Assembly (NCBI GenBank): GCA_021205245.1
Contig: JAJPXZ010000162.1
Coordinates: forward strand, 10,863-56,422
Length of the DNA: 45,560 nucleotides
Direction of reading: 5' to 3'
Source: Planctomycetaceae bacterium
Lineage (GTDB): Bacteria > Planctomycetota > SZUA-567
In this document: piece by piece, positions 18,274 through 26,953 of the stretch
How positions within the stretch are numbered: the first letter of the stretch is position 1
How the letters are laid out: the number at the start of each line of letters is the position of its first letter
Translations under genes and position numbers: made by a program
The notes under the pieces: model-generated
Seen by the model: the letters and a program-made list of their open reading frames with translations, nothing else
Told to the model about the DNA's origin: nothing
Databases searched by the model: none

Positions 18274-19401
18274 ATGCAGGACCATGTCGGCTTTGGAGCA
18301 TTGGCGGAAGCGTTCCAAGAACTGGAAAATAAAGGGTTTAAACGGATACTGGTTGTCGTGTCCGAGGCGGTGTGGCGTCGATTCAACGCCGCCGGCGAAT
18401 ACCCGTTTTTTACAAATAGGTCGACCCGGTTATTCCCCGGCTTTTCACCCAACCCGGATTTCAGCGAAATTCTCGCCGGCGTCGAGGTGATGAAAGAGTT
18501 TACGCCGGATCTTCTTGTGGCCATCGGCGGCGGCAGCCCCATCGATGTAGCCAAGATGATGAAGGCTATCCGGTTTACCAAGGAGCCGTACGACCCGGAC
18601 CAGCCCGAATTGGTCAAACCGTCGGGCGAAGGCCCGCCGCTCGTCGCAATAGCCACCACCTCCGGCTCGGGTGCCGAGGCAACCCAGTTCGCCGTCTTCT
18701 ATGTCAACCATACGAAAAAGCAGTCTTTGGCCCATCCCACCGCCAGGCCGAAGATGGCGGTGGTCGACCCGGAGATGACTTATAACCTCCCGCCGGCCAT
18801 AACCGCCTCCAGCGGCCTCGACGCCCTCGCTCAAGGGGTAGAGGCCTTCTGGGCCTCCAACACCACGCCCGAGGCCCAGGAATTCGCCACAGCCACTATC
18901 AAGTACGCCCTGGACAACCTCTATAACGCCGTCCACAGTCCGGCACCCGACAACCGCTACCATATGGCCCAGGCGGCGTACCTTTCCGGCAAGGCTATCA
19001 ACATCACCCGCACCACCATGTCCCATGCCCTTGGTTATCACCTTACCACCACCTACGGCATCCCCCATGGCCATGCGGTCGCCTTGACCATCCCCTATTT
19101 CTTCCGCCTGAACCTCGATCCCACCCTGACCGTCAACAGCCCCCTTGGCCCCGAGGGCCAGTTGCGGAATATGGAAAGGCTGGTGGGGTTAATGGGACAA
19201 AAGACGGGGGACGATTGCTTTGTTTTTTGGCGGAACCTCATGACTGCGTGCGGCCTTGCTCCGACACTGCGGGAGGTTGGCGTGGACACAGAGGACAAAG
19301 TTCGCGCCTTCGTTTCGAGCGTTGACATGGCGAAGACCAAAAATCACCCGGTCGCCATTCCGGCAGACACACTGGTACAATTCATTCTCGCCAATCCATA
19401 A
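18274..19401 (+). CDS. Iron-containing alcohol dehydrogenase, phosphonoacetaldehyde reductase-like
   Basis: The 375-residue product is a group III Fe-dependent alcohol dehydrogenase. The NAD-binding part holds DLLVAIGGGSPIDVAKMMK, and ATTSGSGAEATQFA follows. Metal ligands are plausible at Asp in SGLDALAQGVEAF and at His in TMSHALGYHLT and YGIPHGHAVALTIP. The FSPNPDFSEILAGVEVMKEF segment resembles members that reduce phosphonoacetaldehyde, but no phosphonate genes (ppm, ppd) are nearby, so the substrate is inference. The ATG at 18274 follows GGAGAGGAGGAG. dinB starts 17 bp downstream. Confidence 0.8.
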   Translation: MQDHVGFGALAEAFQELENKGFKRILVVVSEAVWRRFNAAGEYPFFTNRSTRLFPGFSPNPDFSEILAGVEVMKEFTPDLLVAIGGGSPIDVAKMMKAIRFTKEPYDPDQPELVKPSGEGPPLVAIATTSGSGAEATQFAVFYVNHTKKQSLAHPTARPKMAVVDPEMTYNLPPAITASSGLDALAQGVEAFWASNTTPEAQEFATATIKYALDNLYNAVHSPAPDNRYHMAQAAYLSGKAINITRTTMSHALGYHLTTTYGIPHGHAVALTIPYFFRLNLDPTLTVNSPLGPEGQLRNMERLVGLMGQKTGDDCFVFWRNLMTACGLAPTLREVGVDTEDKVRAFVSSVDMAKTKNHPVAIPADTLVQFILANP

Positions 19402-19417
19402 GGGGACTTCGCCACGC

Positions 19418-20605
19418 ATGGAACTCTGGCCCAAGGCAATCTTGCACGTAGACATGGACGCGTTCTATGCCTCGGTGGAGCAGCGGGATAATCCCGAACT
19501 GCGCGGCAAGCCTATCATCGTCGGCGGGTCGCCCCGTTCCCGGGGCGTGGTCGCCGCTGCGTCGTACGAGGTTCGCCCGTATGGCGTCCGGAGCGCCATG
19601 CCGACCTCCAAAGCGATGCGCCTTTGCCCCCATGCCATTATCGTCAAGCCGCGCATGCACCGCTATGCCGAGGTTTCGGCTCAGATATTCGCCATTTTCG
19701 CCAGGGTTACGCCGCTGGTGCAATCCATAAGTCTTGACGAAGCATTCCTCGACGTCACCGGTTGCCAACGGCTCCACGGCCATCCCGTCACCATCGCCAA
19801 GCGTATCCGCGCTTCCATCAAGGCCGAGACGAGCCTGACCGGGTCGGTCGGCGTAGCCACCTGCCGCTTTATGGCGAAGATCGCCTCGGATATGGACAAG
19901 CCCGACGGCCTGACCGTCGTCCCGGCCGACGAGATGCTGGACCGCCTGGCTCCCCTCCCGGTAAGCCGTATATGGGGCGTTGGGCCAGTCACCAATCGAC
20001 GTTTGGCAGCCATGGGCATCTCCACCATTGGCGAGCTGCGCCAATGGCCTGTGGAGGCCTTGGTACAGGAACTTGGCAAAGTCGGGAGCGAACTCCACGA
20101 TCTGGCGAACGGCAGGGATGATTCGCAGGTCGTTTCCGAAGAAGAGGAGAAATCCATTTCCCACGAAAACACCTTTGCCGTGGATATCTCCGATATGGCG
20201 ACGCTTGAGACGACGCTGCGGGATCAGGCCGACCGGGTATCGACCCGGCTGCGGCGCGCGGGGCTGCGTGGCAAGGTGGTTTTCCTCAAGTTACGGTATG
20301 ACGACTTCAGCACCGTCACTCGCCGCAAGACCCTGGACGGCATAACCGACCTGTCCGAAGCAATCTTTCGGGTGGCTCGTGACCTCCTGCACGGCAAGAC
20401 CGAAGCCGGACGCAGGCCGGTGCGGCTTATCGGCGTCGGCATGGCTGGTCTGACCGAAAGCGGCAGCCAGATGTCGCTGTTCAAGGAGGAGACCGTCGAT
20501 ATGGACAAGTTGTCCCGCCTGGAACGGGTTACCGACGGCATCAGGGAAAAGCTGGGCAAAGAGGCAATTCAACGGGCTTCTGTCCGCTTTCAGGAAGACG
20601 AATAA
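19418..20605 (+). CDS. dinB: DNA polymerase IV (Y-family translesion polymerase)
   Basis: The 395-residue product has the Y-family opening ILHVDMDAFYASVEQRDNPEL, the YEVRPYGVRSAMPTSKA finger segment, the catalytic SLDEAFLDVT, GSVGVATCRFMAKIASDMDKPDG, and the helix-hairpin-helix near residue 190. A QMSLF pentapeptide at residues 351-355 fits the beta-clamp-binding consensus. The start at 19418 follows AGGGGA by 11 nt; the ORF extends further upstream only into the dehydrogenase gene. No LexA box was obvious upstream. Confidence 0.95.
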   Translation: MELWPKAILHVDMDAFYASVEQRDNPELRGKPIIVGGSPRSRGVVAAASYEVRPYGVRSAMPTSKAMRLCPHAIIVKPRMHRYAEVSAQIFAIFARVTPLVQSISLDEAFLDVTGCQRLHGHPVTIAKRIRASIKAETSLTGSVGVATCRFMAKIASDMDKPDGLTVVPADEMLDRLAPLPVSRIWGVGPVTNRRLAAMGISTIGELRQWPVEALVQELGKVGSELHDLANGRDDSQVVSEEEEKSISHENTFAVDISDMATLETTLRDQADRVSTRLRRAGLRGKVVFLKLRYDDFSTVTRRKTLDGITDLSEAIFRVARDLLHGKTEAGRRPVRLIGVGMAGLTESGSQMSLFKEETVDMDKLSRLERVTDGIREKLGKEAIQRASVRFQEDE

Positions 20606-20633
20606 AAATTTCGCGAAAAACTATTTCTCTATC

Positions 20634-20661
20634 TTGACAAACCTTCGCAGGTCTGTATACT
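20634..20661 (+). promoter_or_regulatory. Promoter of tRNA-Asp
   Basis: A perfect TTGACA (20634-20639) and a TATACT (20656-20661) are separated by 16 bp. The predicted start lies about 35 bp before the mature tRNA. Confidence 0.8.
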
Positions 20662-20701
20662 CTCCAAGTCTTAAAGCAGTACGCAACACACGAAACACTA
20701 A

Positions 20702-20778
20702 GATCACGTAGCGCAATTGGTTAGAGCACCAGACTGTCGATCTGGAGGTTGCGGGTTCGAGTCCCGTCGTGATCGCCA
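20702..20778 (+). tRNA. tRNA-Asp (anticodon GTC)
   Basis: The 77-nt gene folds into a full cloverleaf: acceptor GATCACG / CGTGATC, D-arm loop AATTGGTTA, anticodon stem CCAGA / TCTGG with loop CTGTCGA (anticodon GTC), T-loop TTCGAGT, discriminator G and an encoded CCA. One G-A mismatch is seen in the D-stem. It has its own promoter and terminator. Confidence 0.95.
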
Positions 20779-20787
20779 TATTACCGT

Positions 20788-20816
20788 CCCCGCACTGCTA
20801 CGGTGCGGGGTTTTTT
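20788..20816 (+). terminator. Intrinsic terminator of tRNA-Asp
   Basis: A perfect 8-bp stem CCCCGCAC / GTGCGGGG with a 7-nt loop is followed directly by six T. It starts 10 bp after the CCA end. Confidence 0.93.
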
Positions 20817-20844
20817 CGTTTCCGCCTCTCCTTCGCATAAAGAT

Positions 20845-20870
20845 AGCCCCCGGCATTGCTGCCGGGGGCT
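20845..20870 (-). terminator. Strong hairpin, possible terminator of the ileS-purN-kdsD operon
   Basis: A perfect 11-bp stem AGCCCCCGGCA / TGCCGGGGGCT encloses a TTGC tetraloop. On the minus strand it is followed by only a weak ATCTTTA. It lies 138 bp beyond the kdsD stop codon, with repeat copy 6 in between, so its role as terminator is inference. Confidence 0.45.
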
Positions 20871-20907
20871 GCGCTGATTATACGTGAACGCGTCACCTCC
20901 CCATTAT

Positions 20908-20968
20908 GTCACCCCGGCGTCATAAACGTCCACCAGCGAAAAGAACGGGCGGTTCGGCCGGGGTGACG
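20908..20968 (-). repeat. Dispersed palindromic repeat, copy 6 (variant right end)
   Basis: The left end GTCACCCCGGCG and the inner GGGCGGTTCGGCCGGGGT match orientation b, but the right end is GTGACG instead of GTCCACG. It lies just after the 3' end of kdsD. Confidence 0.75.
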
Positions 20969-21007
20969 TTTGGGGGAAAGCGGGTGCGGGACTGTTGAAC
21001 GTTGGCA

Positions 21008-21958
21008 CTACAGACTGGCGATCAGCCCCTTCAGGTCAGCCAACCCAACCACCATGCCTGCATCGTCGACGACTGGAATGTCGGCAATGCGTTTTTCCCG
21101 CATAATGTCGAGAACCTCACCGGCCAAGCTGCCCACAATCACCCGGCAGCAATCGCGGACCATGACGTCGCCGACGCGGCGCTTGAGGAAATCAGCGTCG
21201 GCCTCGAGGCCACGGCGGAGGTCGCCGTCGCAGAAGATGCCTTCGAGCCGGCCGGTGGCGTCGACGACGACCGCCGCCCCCGCCCTGGCATTCGTCATGG
21301 CAAGAAGCGTGTCGCCGACGCTGGTATCCTTATCCACCTTGGCGACAGCGTCACCGAGGCGCATGACTGTCTCCACCGGCGCGACCCTGCGGCCAAGCGC
21401 TCCGGCCGGATGCACCCGCGCGAAATCGCTTTCGCAAAAGCCGCGCCGTTGCATCAGGCTCATCGCCAGCGCATCGCCGACGGCGAGGATGGCGGTGGTG
21501 GTGGCGGTCGGCGCCAGACCCAGCGGGCAGGCTTCATGGATATCGCCAAGGTGGAGGACGATTCCGCAATGGGCCGCCATGGTGGAACGAATGTTGCCGG
21601 TGATGCCGATGACGCGGCAGCCGATACGGCGGACAAACGGCAGGAGCCTGGTGATTTCGTCCGACTCGCCGGAGTTTGACAAGAACAGGCAAACGTCGTT
21701 TGCCATGATCATGCCGAGGTCGCCGTGGAGCGCTTCGGCCGGATGCATGAAAAAGGACGGCGTGCCGGTGCTGGCAAGGGTGGCGGCGATCTTTTGGCCT
21801 ATAAGGCCCGCCTTGCCCATGCCGGATACGATGACCCGGCCGGTGCACGCCTGCATGGCGTCCAGGGCTTCGACGAATTGTTCGTTCAGGTTTTCCTTCA
21901 CCACCCGCAGGGCGGCGATTTCCGCGTCTATTGTCTCAACAGCATGTTCAATCGACAT
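21008..21958 (-). CDS. kdsD: Arabinose-5-phosphate isomerase (SIS + two CBS domains)
   Basis: The 316-residue product converts ribulose 5-phosphate to arabinose 5-phosphate, the first step of KDO synthesis for LPS. The SIS domain holds VIVSGMGKAGLIGQKIAATLASTGTPSFFMHPAEALHGDLGMI and the LFLSNSGESDEI sugar-phosphate site. Two CBS domains follow from about residue 200 (VSVG-like DTSVGDTLLAM to the end). The ATG at 21958 has GAGAGG upstream and lies inside the last 11 bp of purN, which implies translational coupling. Together with rfaE1 it shows that the organism makes LPS core. Confidence 0.93.
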   Translation of the reverse strand: MSIEHAVETIDAEIAALRVVKENLNEQFVEALDAMQACTGRVIVSGMGKAGLIGQKIAATLASTGTPSFFMHPAEALHGDLGMIMANDVCLFLSNSGESDEITRLLPFVRRIGCRVIGITGNIRSTMAAHCGIVLHLGDIHEACPLGLAPTATTTAILAVGDALAMSLMQRRGFCESDFARVHPAGALGRRVAPVETVMRLGDAVAKVDKDTSVGDTLLAMTNARAGAAVVVDATGRLEGIFCDGDLRRGLEADADFLKRRVGDVMVRDCCRVIVGSLAGEVLDIMREKRIADIPVVDDAGMVVGLADLKGLIASL

Positions 21959-22637
21959 CGTGATTAAACCTCTCGATATAACGGTCGCCGTCCACATAGG
22001 TCCGCCGGTCGGTGGTGAGGTGGACGTAACCCTGGGCGATAAGGTTGATGGCGGCGGGATAGGCGGCGCATTCCTCGCGGAAGACGCGGGCGGCGACCTC
22101 GTCCGGGTCGTCGTCGGAATAGACCGGGCAGCAGCGCTGCAGGATGATGGGGCCGGTGTCGTATTCGAGGTCTGCCAGGTGGACGGTGCATCCCGTCACC
22201 TTGACCCCGGCATCAACCACCGCCTCATGGACGCGGTGACCGTACATCCCCTGGCCGCAAAACATCGGAATAAGGGAAGGGTGAATATTGATGATGCGCC
22301 CCTTCAGTTCGTGGCTGAAGAGGTAGCGGCACAGGAACCCCGCCATGCAAACGAGGTCGTATTTGCCGCCAAGCAGGATGCGGTCCAGATCCCTGGACAT
22401 TGCCGGCCAGTCGCGGATAACCTCGCCTTCCCGCGCCGAGATGGTGTAGTTGGATGCTTCGACCACTTCGGTTTTGATGCCGGCGTCCTCGGCTATGGCA
22501 AGTCCACGGGCTGATGCGCGGGACGAAACCACCAGATCGATGTCGGCCATAAGGCCGCCGCGATCGCGGACGTTCAGCAGGTTGGCGAGGGTCGTACCGC
22601 CGCCGGACAACAGGACCGCCACGCGCAAATCAGCCAT
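21948..22637 (-). CDS. purN: Phosphoribosylglycinamide formyltransferase
   Basis: The 229-residue product transfers a formyl group from 10-formyl-THF to GAR in purine synthesis. It shows the AVLLSGGGTTLANLL phosphate-binding loop, CMAGFLCRYL, the catalytic-site segment INIHPSLIPMF with Asn and His, and the conserved Asp in ADLEYDTGPIILQ. GMYGHRVHEAVVDAGVKVTGCTVH lies between them as expected. It is slightly longer than E. coli PurN because of a C-terminal extension. It starts 43 bp after ileS and overlaps kdsD by 11 bp. Confidence 0.93.
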   Translation of the reverse strand: MADLRVAVLLSGGGTTLANLLNVRDRGGLMADIDLVVSSRASARGLAIAEDAGIKTEVVEASNYTISAREGEVIRDWPAMSRDLDRILLGGKYDLVCMAGFLCRYLFSHELKGRIINIHPSLIPMFCGQGMYGHRVHEAVVDAGVKVTGCTVHLADLEYDTGPIILQRCCPVYSDDDPDEVAARVFREECAAYPAAINLIAQGYVHLTTDRRTYVDGDRYIERFNHDVD

Positions 22638-22680
22638 AACCCCTCACCCCTCCACAACATCATAGCAAAAGACGGCAACT

Positions 22681-25600
22681 CTACGCGCTGGCGATGGAGA
22701 CACGGACGTTTTCGCCAGCCAGTTCGAACTCGCGGGTCGTGCCGAGATCTTCCCATTCGACCTTGTAGTCACTGGCCAGAGTCTCGGCCGCGATGCTGTC
22801 GCCGTGCTCGATTGCGGCACGGGCGGCTGTGCCGCCGGCACCGATACGCACGCGGATACGGGCCTCGAAAGGCAGGTCCAAATCCTTGCGGATGGTCTGG
22901 ATGCGGTTGATGAGTTCCCGCGCCACCCCTTCGCGTTCCAGTTCCTCGGTGACGTGGGCGTCAAGCACCACCACCGCGCCCTTGCCGTCGGCGGCGGCGA
23001 AACCTTCCTTCGCGGCAAGCCTGACGTCGAGACGGTCGGGTGTGAGGTCGATTGTCCCGCCATCATACGTGAGGGTATACTGGCCATTTTCCTTTACCTC
23101 ATGCACCACCGTGGCCGCGTCCACCTTTGCCAAGGCGGCTGCACAAGCCTTCATCGATTTGCCGAGGATGGGACCAAGCGCCTGGAAATTCGGCTTGACG
23201 GTAAAGGTGACGTACTGGGCCGCGTCATCGGCGAAATCCAAATCCTTGACGTTGATTTCTTCCCGCACGATATCGGCCAGACCTTCGATGCCTGCCCGCT
23301 CTTCCGGACGGGTGAGGATGACGACAGCCTTCGCGAGCGGCTGACGCACCTTAAGCTTTTGCGACGCACGGGCGGCAAGACCAAGCGAGGCGATTTCACG
23401 CACCAGATCCATCCGCGATTCGACGTCGCGGTCGATGCGGGCTTCAATCGGCGCGGGCCAGCGGCACAGGTGGACCGACTGCGGCAGGGTGTCGGGCCAC
23501 AGTTTCCGGGCCAGATTCTGGTACAGTTCTTCGGCGAAGAACGGCACGAACGGGGCGGAGATTACCGCGATCTGGCATAGGGTCTCATACAGAGTCCAGT
23601 AGGCCGACGCCTTTTCATCATTGTGCTCGCCGGACCAGAAACGGTCGCGGCTGCGGCGGACGTACCAGTTCGACAACTGCTCGACCAGCGCGCTGAGTGC
23701 CTGCGCGGCCTGGAGAATGTTCATGTTCTCGAGGTTTGTCGAAATTTCCCGCGTCGCTGTTTCAAGCTTCGACAACATCCAGCGGTCCAGAAGCGACCGC
23801 GTCTCCGGCTTCGGCCGCGACGGCGCGGCGGCAAAGGGATCGCCCGACAATTCGCTCACACCGGGGAGGCCACGGCTGGGATCGAAATCATCGATATTCG
23901 CATAGATGACGAAGAAGGAATAGACGTTCCGCAAGCGGACGAGGAAATCCTTCTGCGCCTCACGGATACCCGCCTGGAAAAAGCGTGTCGACGTCCAGGG
24001 CTGGTTCGAGATGCAGAAGAACCAGCGCATGGCGTCCGCCCCTTCCTGATCGAACACGTCGAACGGGTCGGGATAATTACGGAGCTTTTTCGACAGCTTG
24101 GTTCCCTCGGCCGACAACAGCAGGCCAAGGACAAGGCAGCTCCGATAGGGAATCGGGTACTCGGTCTCGAACCAGGGCTGCAGATCGCCCACCGGTTCGC
24201 CCCGCTCGTGCTTCCGGCGGGCGCATTCCTTCAGGAGCGTCGCTTCGGCGAGGAGCGAATAAAACCAGCCGCGGGTCTGATCGATGGCTTCGGAGATGAA
24301 GTCGGCCGGGAAGGCTTTGCGGAGCTTCTCTTCCGAGCCTTCCTTGTGGGGATAACCCCATTGGGCAAAGTGCATCGCGCCGGAGTCGTACCAGCAGTCG
24401 ATGACTTCGGGGACGCGCCACATTTCGCTGCCGCACTTGTCGCATTTCAGTCGCACCTGGTCGACCCAGGGTTTGTGCAGTTCGAAGTTTTCGGGGAGTT
24501 CGTCCCGGTTGACAGCGCGCTGGAGCAACTCTTCCTTGCCGCCCACGGCGGTACGGCTACCGCAGGAACATTCCCAGATCGGCAGGGGCGTGCCCCAATA
24601 GCGTTCACGCGACAAAGCCCAGTCGACGTTGGAGGCGAGGAAATTGCCGAAGCGGCCGTCCTTGATGTGTTCCGGATACCAGTCGACCTTCGCGTTGTTT
24701 TCCAGCATCTTGTCCTTGATGGACGAGGTGCGGATATACCACGCCGGGCGCGGGTAATAAAGGAGCGGGCTCGGGCAGCGCCAGCAATAAGGATAATCGT
24801 GGACGTACTGTTCCGATTTCAACAACTGCTTCCGCGCCTTCAGTTCCTTGATGATGAGCGGGTCGGCGTCCTTGACGAATTTGCCTGCCCAGGGAAGGAT
24901 GGCGGCGTCGAGGGTGCCGTCGGTCTTGACCGGATTGAGCATGGGCAGGTCGTTCTCTCGGCCCATGCGGTAGTCGTCCTCGCCGAAGGCGGGGGCGATA
25001 TGGACGATGCCGGAACCGGTGTCGAGGCCGACATAGTCGCCGGCGATGACGCGGAACGCGGGCTTGTCGACTTCCAGGAACGCGAAAAGCTGTTCGTACT
25101 CCTGCCCGATCAGTTCGGAACCTTTGACAGTGCGGACGACTTCATGCGGAATCTTGCCCATGACGCTTTCGCGCAGGGCGGACGCCATGACCAGCGTTTC
25201 GTCCTCAACTTTAACATAGTCGTAATCGAAGTCGGGACCGACGGCGAGGGCGACGTTGGACAGGAGCGTCCACGGCGTGGTGGTCCAGGCAACAAACAAG
25301 GTTTTCGGATCAGCTTTTGAGCGGAAGGCGACATATGCCGACGGGTCGGCGACCTCTTTGTAGCCCTGCCCCACTTCGTGGCTGGAAAGGGCGGTGCCGC
25401 AACGCGGACACCACGGCACGATCTTGTGGCCGTGGTAGATGAGGTCTTCGTCCCACATCTGCTTCAGGCTCCACCACACCGAGTCGATATAACTCTCGTG
25501 ATAGGTGACATAGGGATCGTCGAGATCGACCCAGAAGCCGATGCGTTCGGTAAGTTTGCGCCAGGCGTCGGAATAGCGGAACACCGAGTCCTTGCACTTT

Positions 25601-25977
25601 TTGACAAACGGCTCGACGCCGAACGTTTCGATAGCCTGCTTGCCTTCGATGCCGAGTTCTTTTTCAACCTCGATTTCCACCGGCAAGCCATGGGTGTCCC
25701 AGCCGGCCTTCCGGGGGACGTTATAACCCTGCATGGCGCGGTAACGCGGGAACAAGTCCTTGACGACGCGGGTGAGGACGTGGCCGGGATGGGGCATGCC
25801 GTTTGCGGTGGGCGGCCCTTCGTAAAAGACGTAGGTGCTCTTGCCCTCTTCGCGGGCGCGGCGTTCTCCCTGGGCGAGTTGCTTTTCAAAAATACCTTCC
25901 CGTTTCCAGAATTCGAGCCAATTCAATTCGGATGCAGGAAAGTTAATCTCGCGGTCGACAGGTTTAAAGACGCCCAT
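22681..25977 (-). CDS. ileS: Isoleucine--tRNA ligase, type II (eukaryote-like)
   Basis: The 1098-residue class Ia synthetase charges tRNA-Ile. The HIGH motif is HPGH (residues 63-66) and the KMSKS motif reads KLSKK (627-631). The editing domain follows GWDTHGLPVEIEVEKELG, and CPRC (VPWCPRCGTALSSHEVGQGY) is typical of the longer eukaryote-like form. The C-terminus carries the extended anticodon and DUF5915-like region rather than the zinc-finger of type I. Type II enzymes are generally tolerant of mupirocin; this is established for the group but not tested here. It is first in the ileS-purN-kdsD operon and has a hairpin-bearing leader. Confidence 0.95.
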   Translation of the reverse strand: MGVFKPVDREINFPASELNWLEFWKREGIFEKQLAQGERRAREEGKSTYVFYEGPPTANGMPHPGHVLTRVVKDLFPRYRAMQGYNVPRKAGWDTHGLPVEIEVEKELGIEGKQAIETFGVEPFVKKCKDSVFRYSDAWRKLTERIGFWVDLDDPYVTYHESYIDSVWWSLKQMWDEDLIYHGHKIVPWCPRCGTALSSHEVGQGYKEVADPSAYVAFRSKADPKTLFVAWTTTPWTLLSNVALAVGPDFDYDYVKVEDETLVMASALRESVMGKIPHEVVRTVKGSELIGQEYEQLFAFLEVDKPAFRVIAGDYVGLDTGSGIVHIAPAFGEDDYRMGRENDLPMLNPVKTDGTLDAAILPWAGKFVKDADPLIIKELKARKQLLKSEQYVHDYPYCWRCPSPLLYYPRPAWYIRTSSIKDKMLENNAKVDWYPEHIKDGRFGNFLASNVDWALSRERYWGTPLPIWECSCGSRTAVGGKEELLQRAVNRDELPENFELHKPWVDQVRLKCDKCGSEMWRVPEVIDCWYDSGAMHFAQWGYPHKEGSEEKLRKAFPADFISEAIDQTRGWFYSLLAEATLLKECARRKHERGEPVGDLQPWFETEYPIPYRSCLVLGLLLSAEGTKLSKKLRNYPDPFDVFDQEGADAMRWFFCISNQPWTSTRFFQAGIREAQKDFLVRLRNVYSFFVIYANIDDFDPSRGLPGVSELSGDPFAAAPSRPKPETRSLLDRWMLSKLETATREISTNLENMNILQAAQALSALVEQLSNWYVRRSRDRFWSGEHNDEKASAYWTLYETLCQIAVISAPFVPFFAEELYQNLARKLWPDTLPQSVHLCRWPAPIEARIDRDVESRMDLVREIASLGLAARASQKLKVRQPLAKAVVILTRPEERAGIEGLADIVREEINVKDLDFADDAAQYVTFTVKPNFQALGPILGKSMKACAAALAKVDAATVVHEVKENGQYTLTYDGGTIDLTPDRLDVRLAAKEGFAAADGKGAVVVLDAHVTEELEREGVARELINRIQTIRKDLDLPFEARIRVRIGAGGTAARAAIEHGDSIAAETLASDYKVEWEDLGTTREFELAGENVRVSIASA

Positions 25978-26002
25978 TGTGGTGCAACTCCTCAGGAAAA
26001 CC

Positions 26003-26032
26003 CAAAAAAATAGGGGGCGGGCCCGGCCCGCC
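26003..26032 (-). promoter_or_regulatory. GC hairpin plus U-tract in the ileS leader (possible attenuator)
   Basis: On the minus strand, 7-bp stem GGCGGGC / GCCCGCC with a CGG loop (26032-26016) is followed after CCCTA by seven T (26010-26004). It lies between the predicted transcription start (about 26039) and the ileS ATG. No T-box consensus is visible, and the spacing of the U-tract is not ideal for a terminator. Confidence 0.4.
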
Positions 26033-26045
26033 TCACCATCGGGAT

Positions 26046-26074
26046 ATTATACCTAACCCCTTATGCCAACGCAA
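26046..26074 (-). promoter_or_regulatory. Promoter of ileS operon
   Basis: On the minus strand TTGCGT (26074-26069) and a perfect TATAAT (26051-26046) are 17 bp apart. The predicted start is near 26039, about 60 nt before the ATG. Confidence 0.65.
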
Positions 26075-26111
26075 GGCCGGAGGCGAACTCGCCGCCACTC
26101 GCGCTTTAGGC

Positions 26112-26140
26112 TTGAAGACGGCCCCCGTTATATCTAAACT
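26112..26140 (+). promoter_or_regulatory. Possible promoter of the GNAT gene
   Basis: TTGAAG (26112-26117) and TAAACT (26135-26140) are 17 bp apart, 30 bp upstream of the start codon. It is divergent from the ileS promoter. Confidence 0.35.
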
Positions 26141-26171
26141 TAACGCATCTCGCTTAGAGTAAAGGAGACAC

Positions 26172-26447
26172 ATGCGTATCGAACACGACCAAGACGGCGG
26201 CAGGTTTGTCGCGTACGGGGACGACGGACAGATGGGGGAGATAGCGTATGAACAACGGGAAGGCGATCTGTGGGCGACCCACACCTACGTCGACAACCGC
26301 TATCGCGGCCACGGCGTCGCGTCGGGCCTTCTGGATGCCTTGGCCGAATATGCCCGACAAGAGGGCAAGAAAATCGTCGCGATCTGTTCCTTTGTCGCCG
26401 GAGAGTTTGAACGCGATCCCCATAAATACGCCGACGTCGCCCGATAG
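26172..26447 (+). CDS. Small GNAT-fold N-acetyltransferase (YjdJ/NATD1-like)
   Basis: The 91-residue product is a single short GNAT domain. It opens with beta strands (RFVAYGDDGQMGEIAYEQREGDLWATHTYVDNRYRGHGVASGLLDALAEYARQEGKKI, shown in the translation near residues 11-68), containing the acetyl-CoA-binding R-G-x-G-x-A motif (RGHGVA) and ending VAICSFVAGEFERDPHKY, as in YjdJ/GTLF3B proteins. The substrate of this group is not known. AAAGGAGA precedes the ATG. It is convergent with the HIT gene, with only 2 bp between their ends. Confidence 0.8.
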   Translation: MRIEHDQDGGRFVAYGDDGQMGEIAYEQREGDLWATHTYVDNRYRGHGVASGLLDALAEYARQEGKKIVAICSFVAGEFERDPHKYADVAR

Positions 26448-26449
26448 AC

Positions 26450-26953
26450 TCAGGCGTCCAGCAGTTCCTGTATAAACGGCGCAAGCCTGTCGCGCGTTTC
26501 CTCCAGCGCCTGGGGGATGATGCGCACATCGGCGAACACCGGCATATAATTGACGTCGCCGTCCCAGCGCGGGACGATATGCACATGCAAATGATCGAGC
26601 ACCCCGGCTCCGGCGACGCGGCCCTGGTTGATGCCGACGTTGAATCCCTGCGCGTTGACAGCCTTCGCGAGCGCCCGCTTTGCCAAGGCGGTCAACCGCC
26701 ATAGTTCCGCGCCTTCCTCATAGGTCGTCTCTTCCATGACGCCGATATGACGGCTGGGCGCGATGAGGAGATGCGCGTTTGAGTAGGGGTAGCGGTTCAG
26801 CATGATGAACGCGTCCTTGCCCCTGCCGACCACCAGGTTTTCCCGTTCGCGGCCGACTTCGGACCAGGCGTTGCAGAAGAAGCAGCCTTCCTTTTTTTCC
26901 GAATCGATATCGTTGATATAGGTCATTCGCCAGGGCGCCCAGAGTCTTTGCAT
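26450..26953 (-). CDS. HIT-family hydrolase (diadenosine-polyphosphate type)
   Basis: The 167-residue product has the catalytic histidine triad HLHVHIVPRW near residue 115 and a CFFC knuckle near residue 24, as in the bacterial Ap4A phosphorylase/FHIT-like HIT branch whose members start MQRLWAPWRM. NRYPYSNAHLLIAPSRH is the conserved nucleotide-binding segment. It probably hydrolyses or phosphorolyses dinucleoside polyphosphates. The ATG at 26953 has GGGGAA upstream and starts the conserved region; the longer ORF adds 17 unlike residues. It is divergent from moeB. Confidence 0.83.
   Translation of the reverse strand: MQRLWAPWRMTYINDIDSEKKEGCFFCNAWSEVGRERENLVVGRGKDAFIMLNRYPYSNAHLLIAPSRHIGVMEETTYEEGAELWRLTALAKRALAKAVNAQGFNVGINQGRVAGAGVLDHLHVHIVPRWDGDVNYMPVFADVRIIPQALEETRDRLAPFIQELLDA

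Noticed and set aside
20970..22514. 514-residue plus-strand ORF over kdsD and purN
   Set aside because: It is antisense to two well-conserved enzymes and crosses their overlap.
23623..25320. 565-residue plus-strand ORF within ileS
   Set aside because: It is a shadow of ileS.
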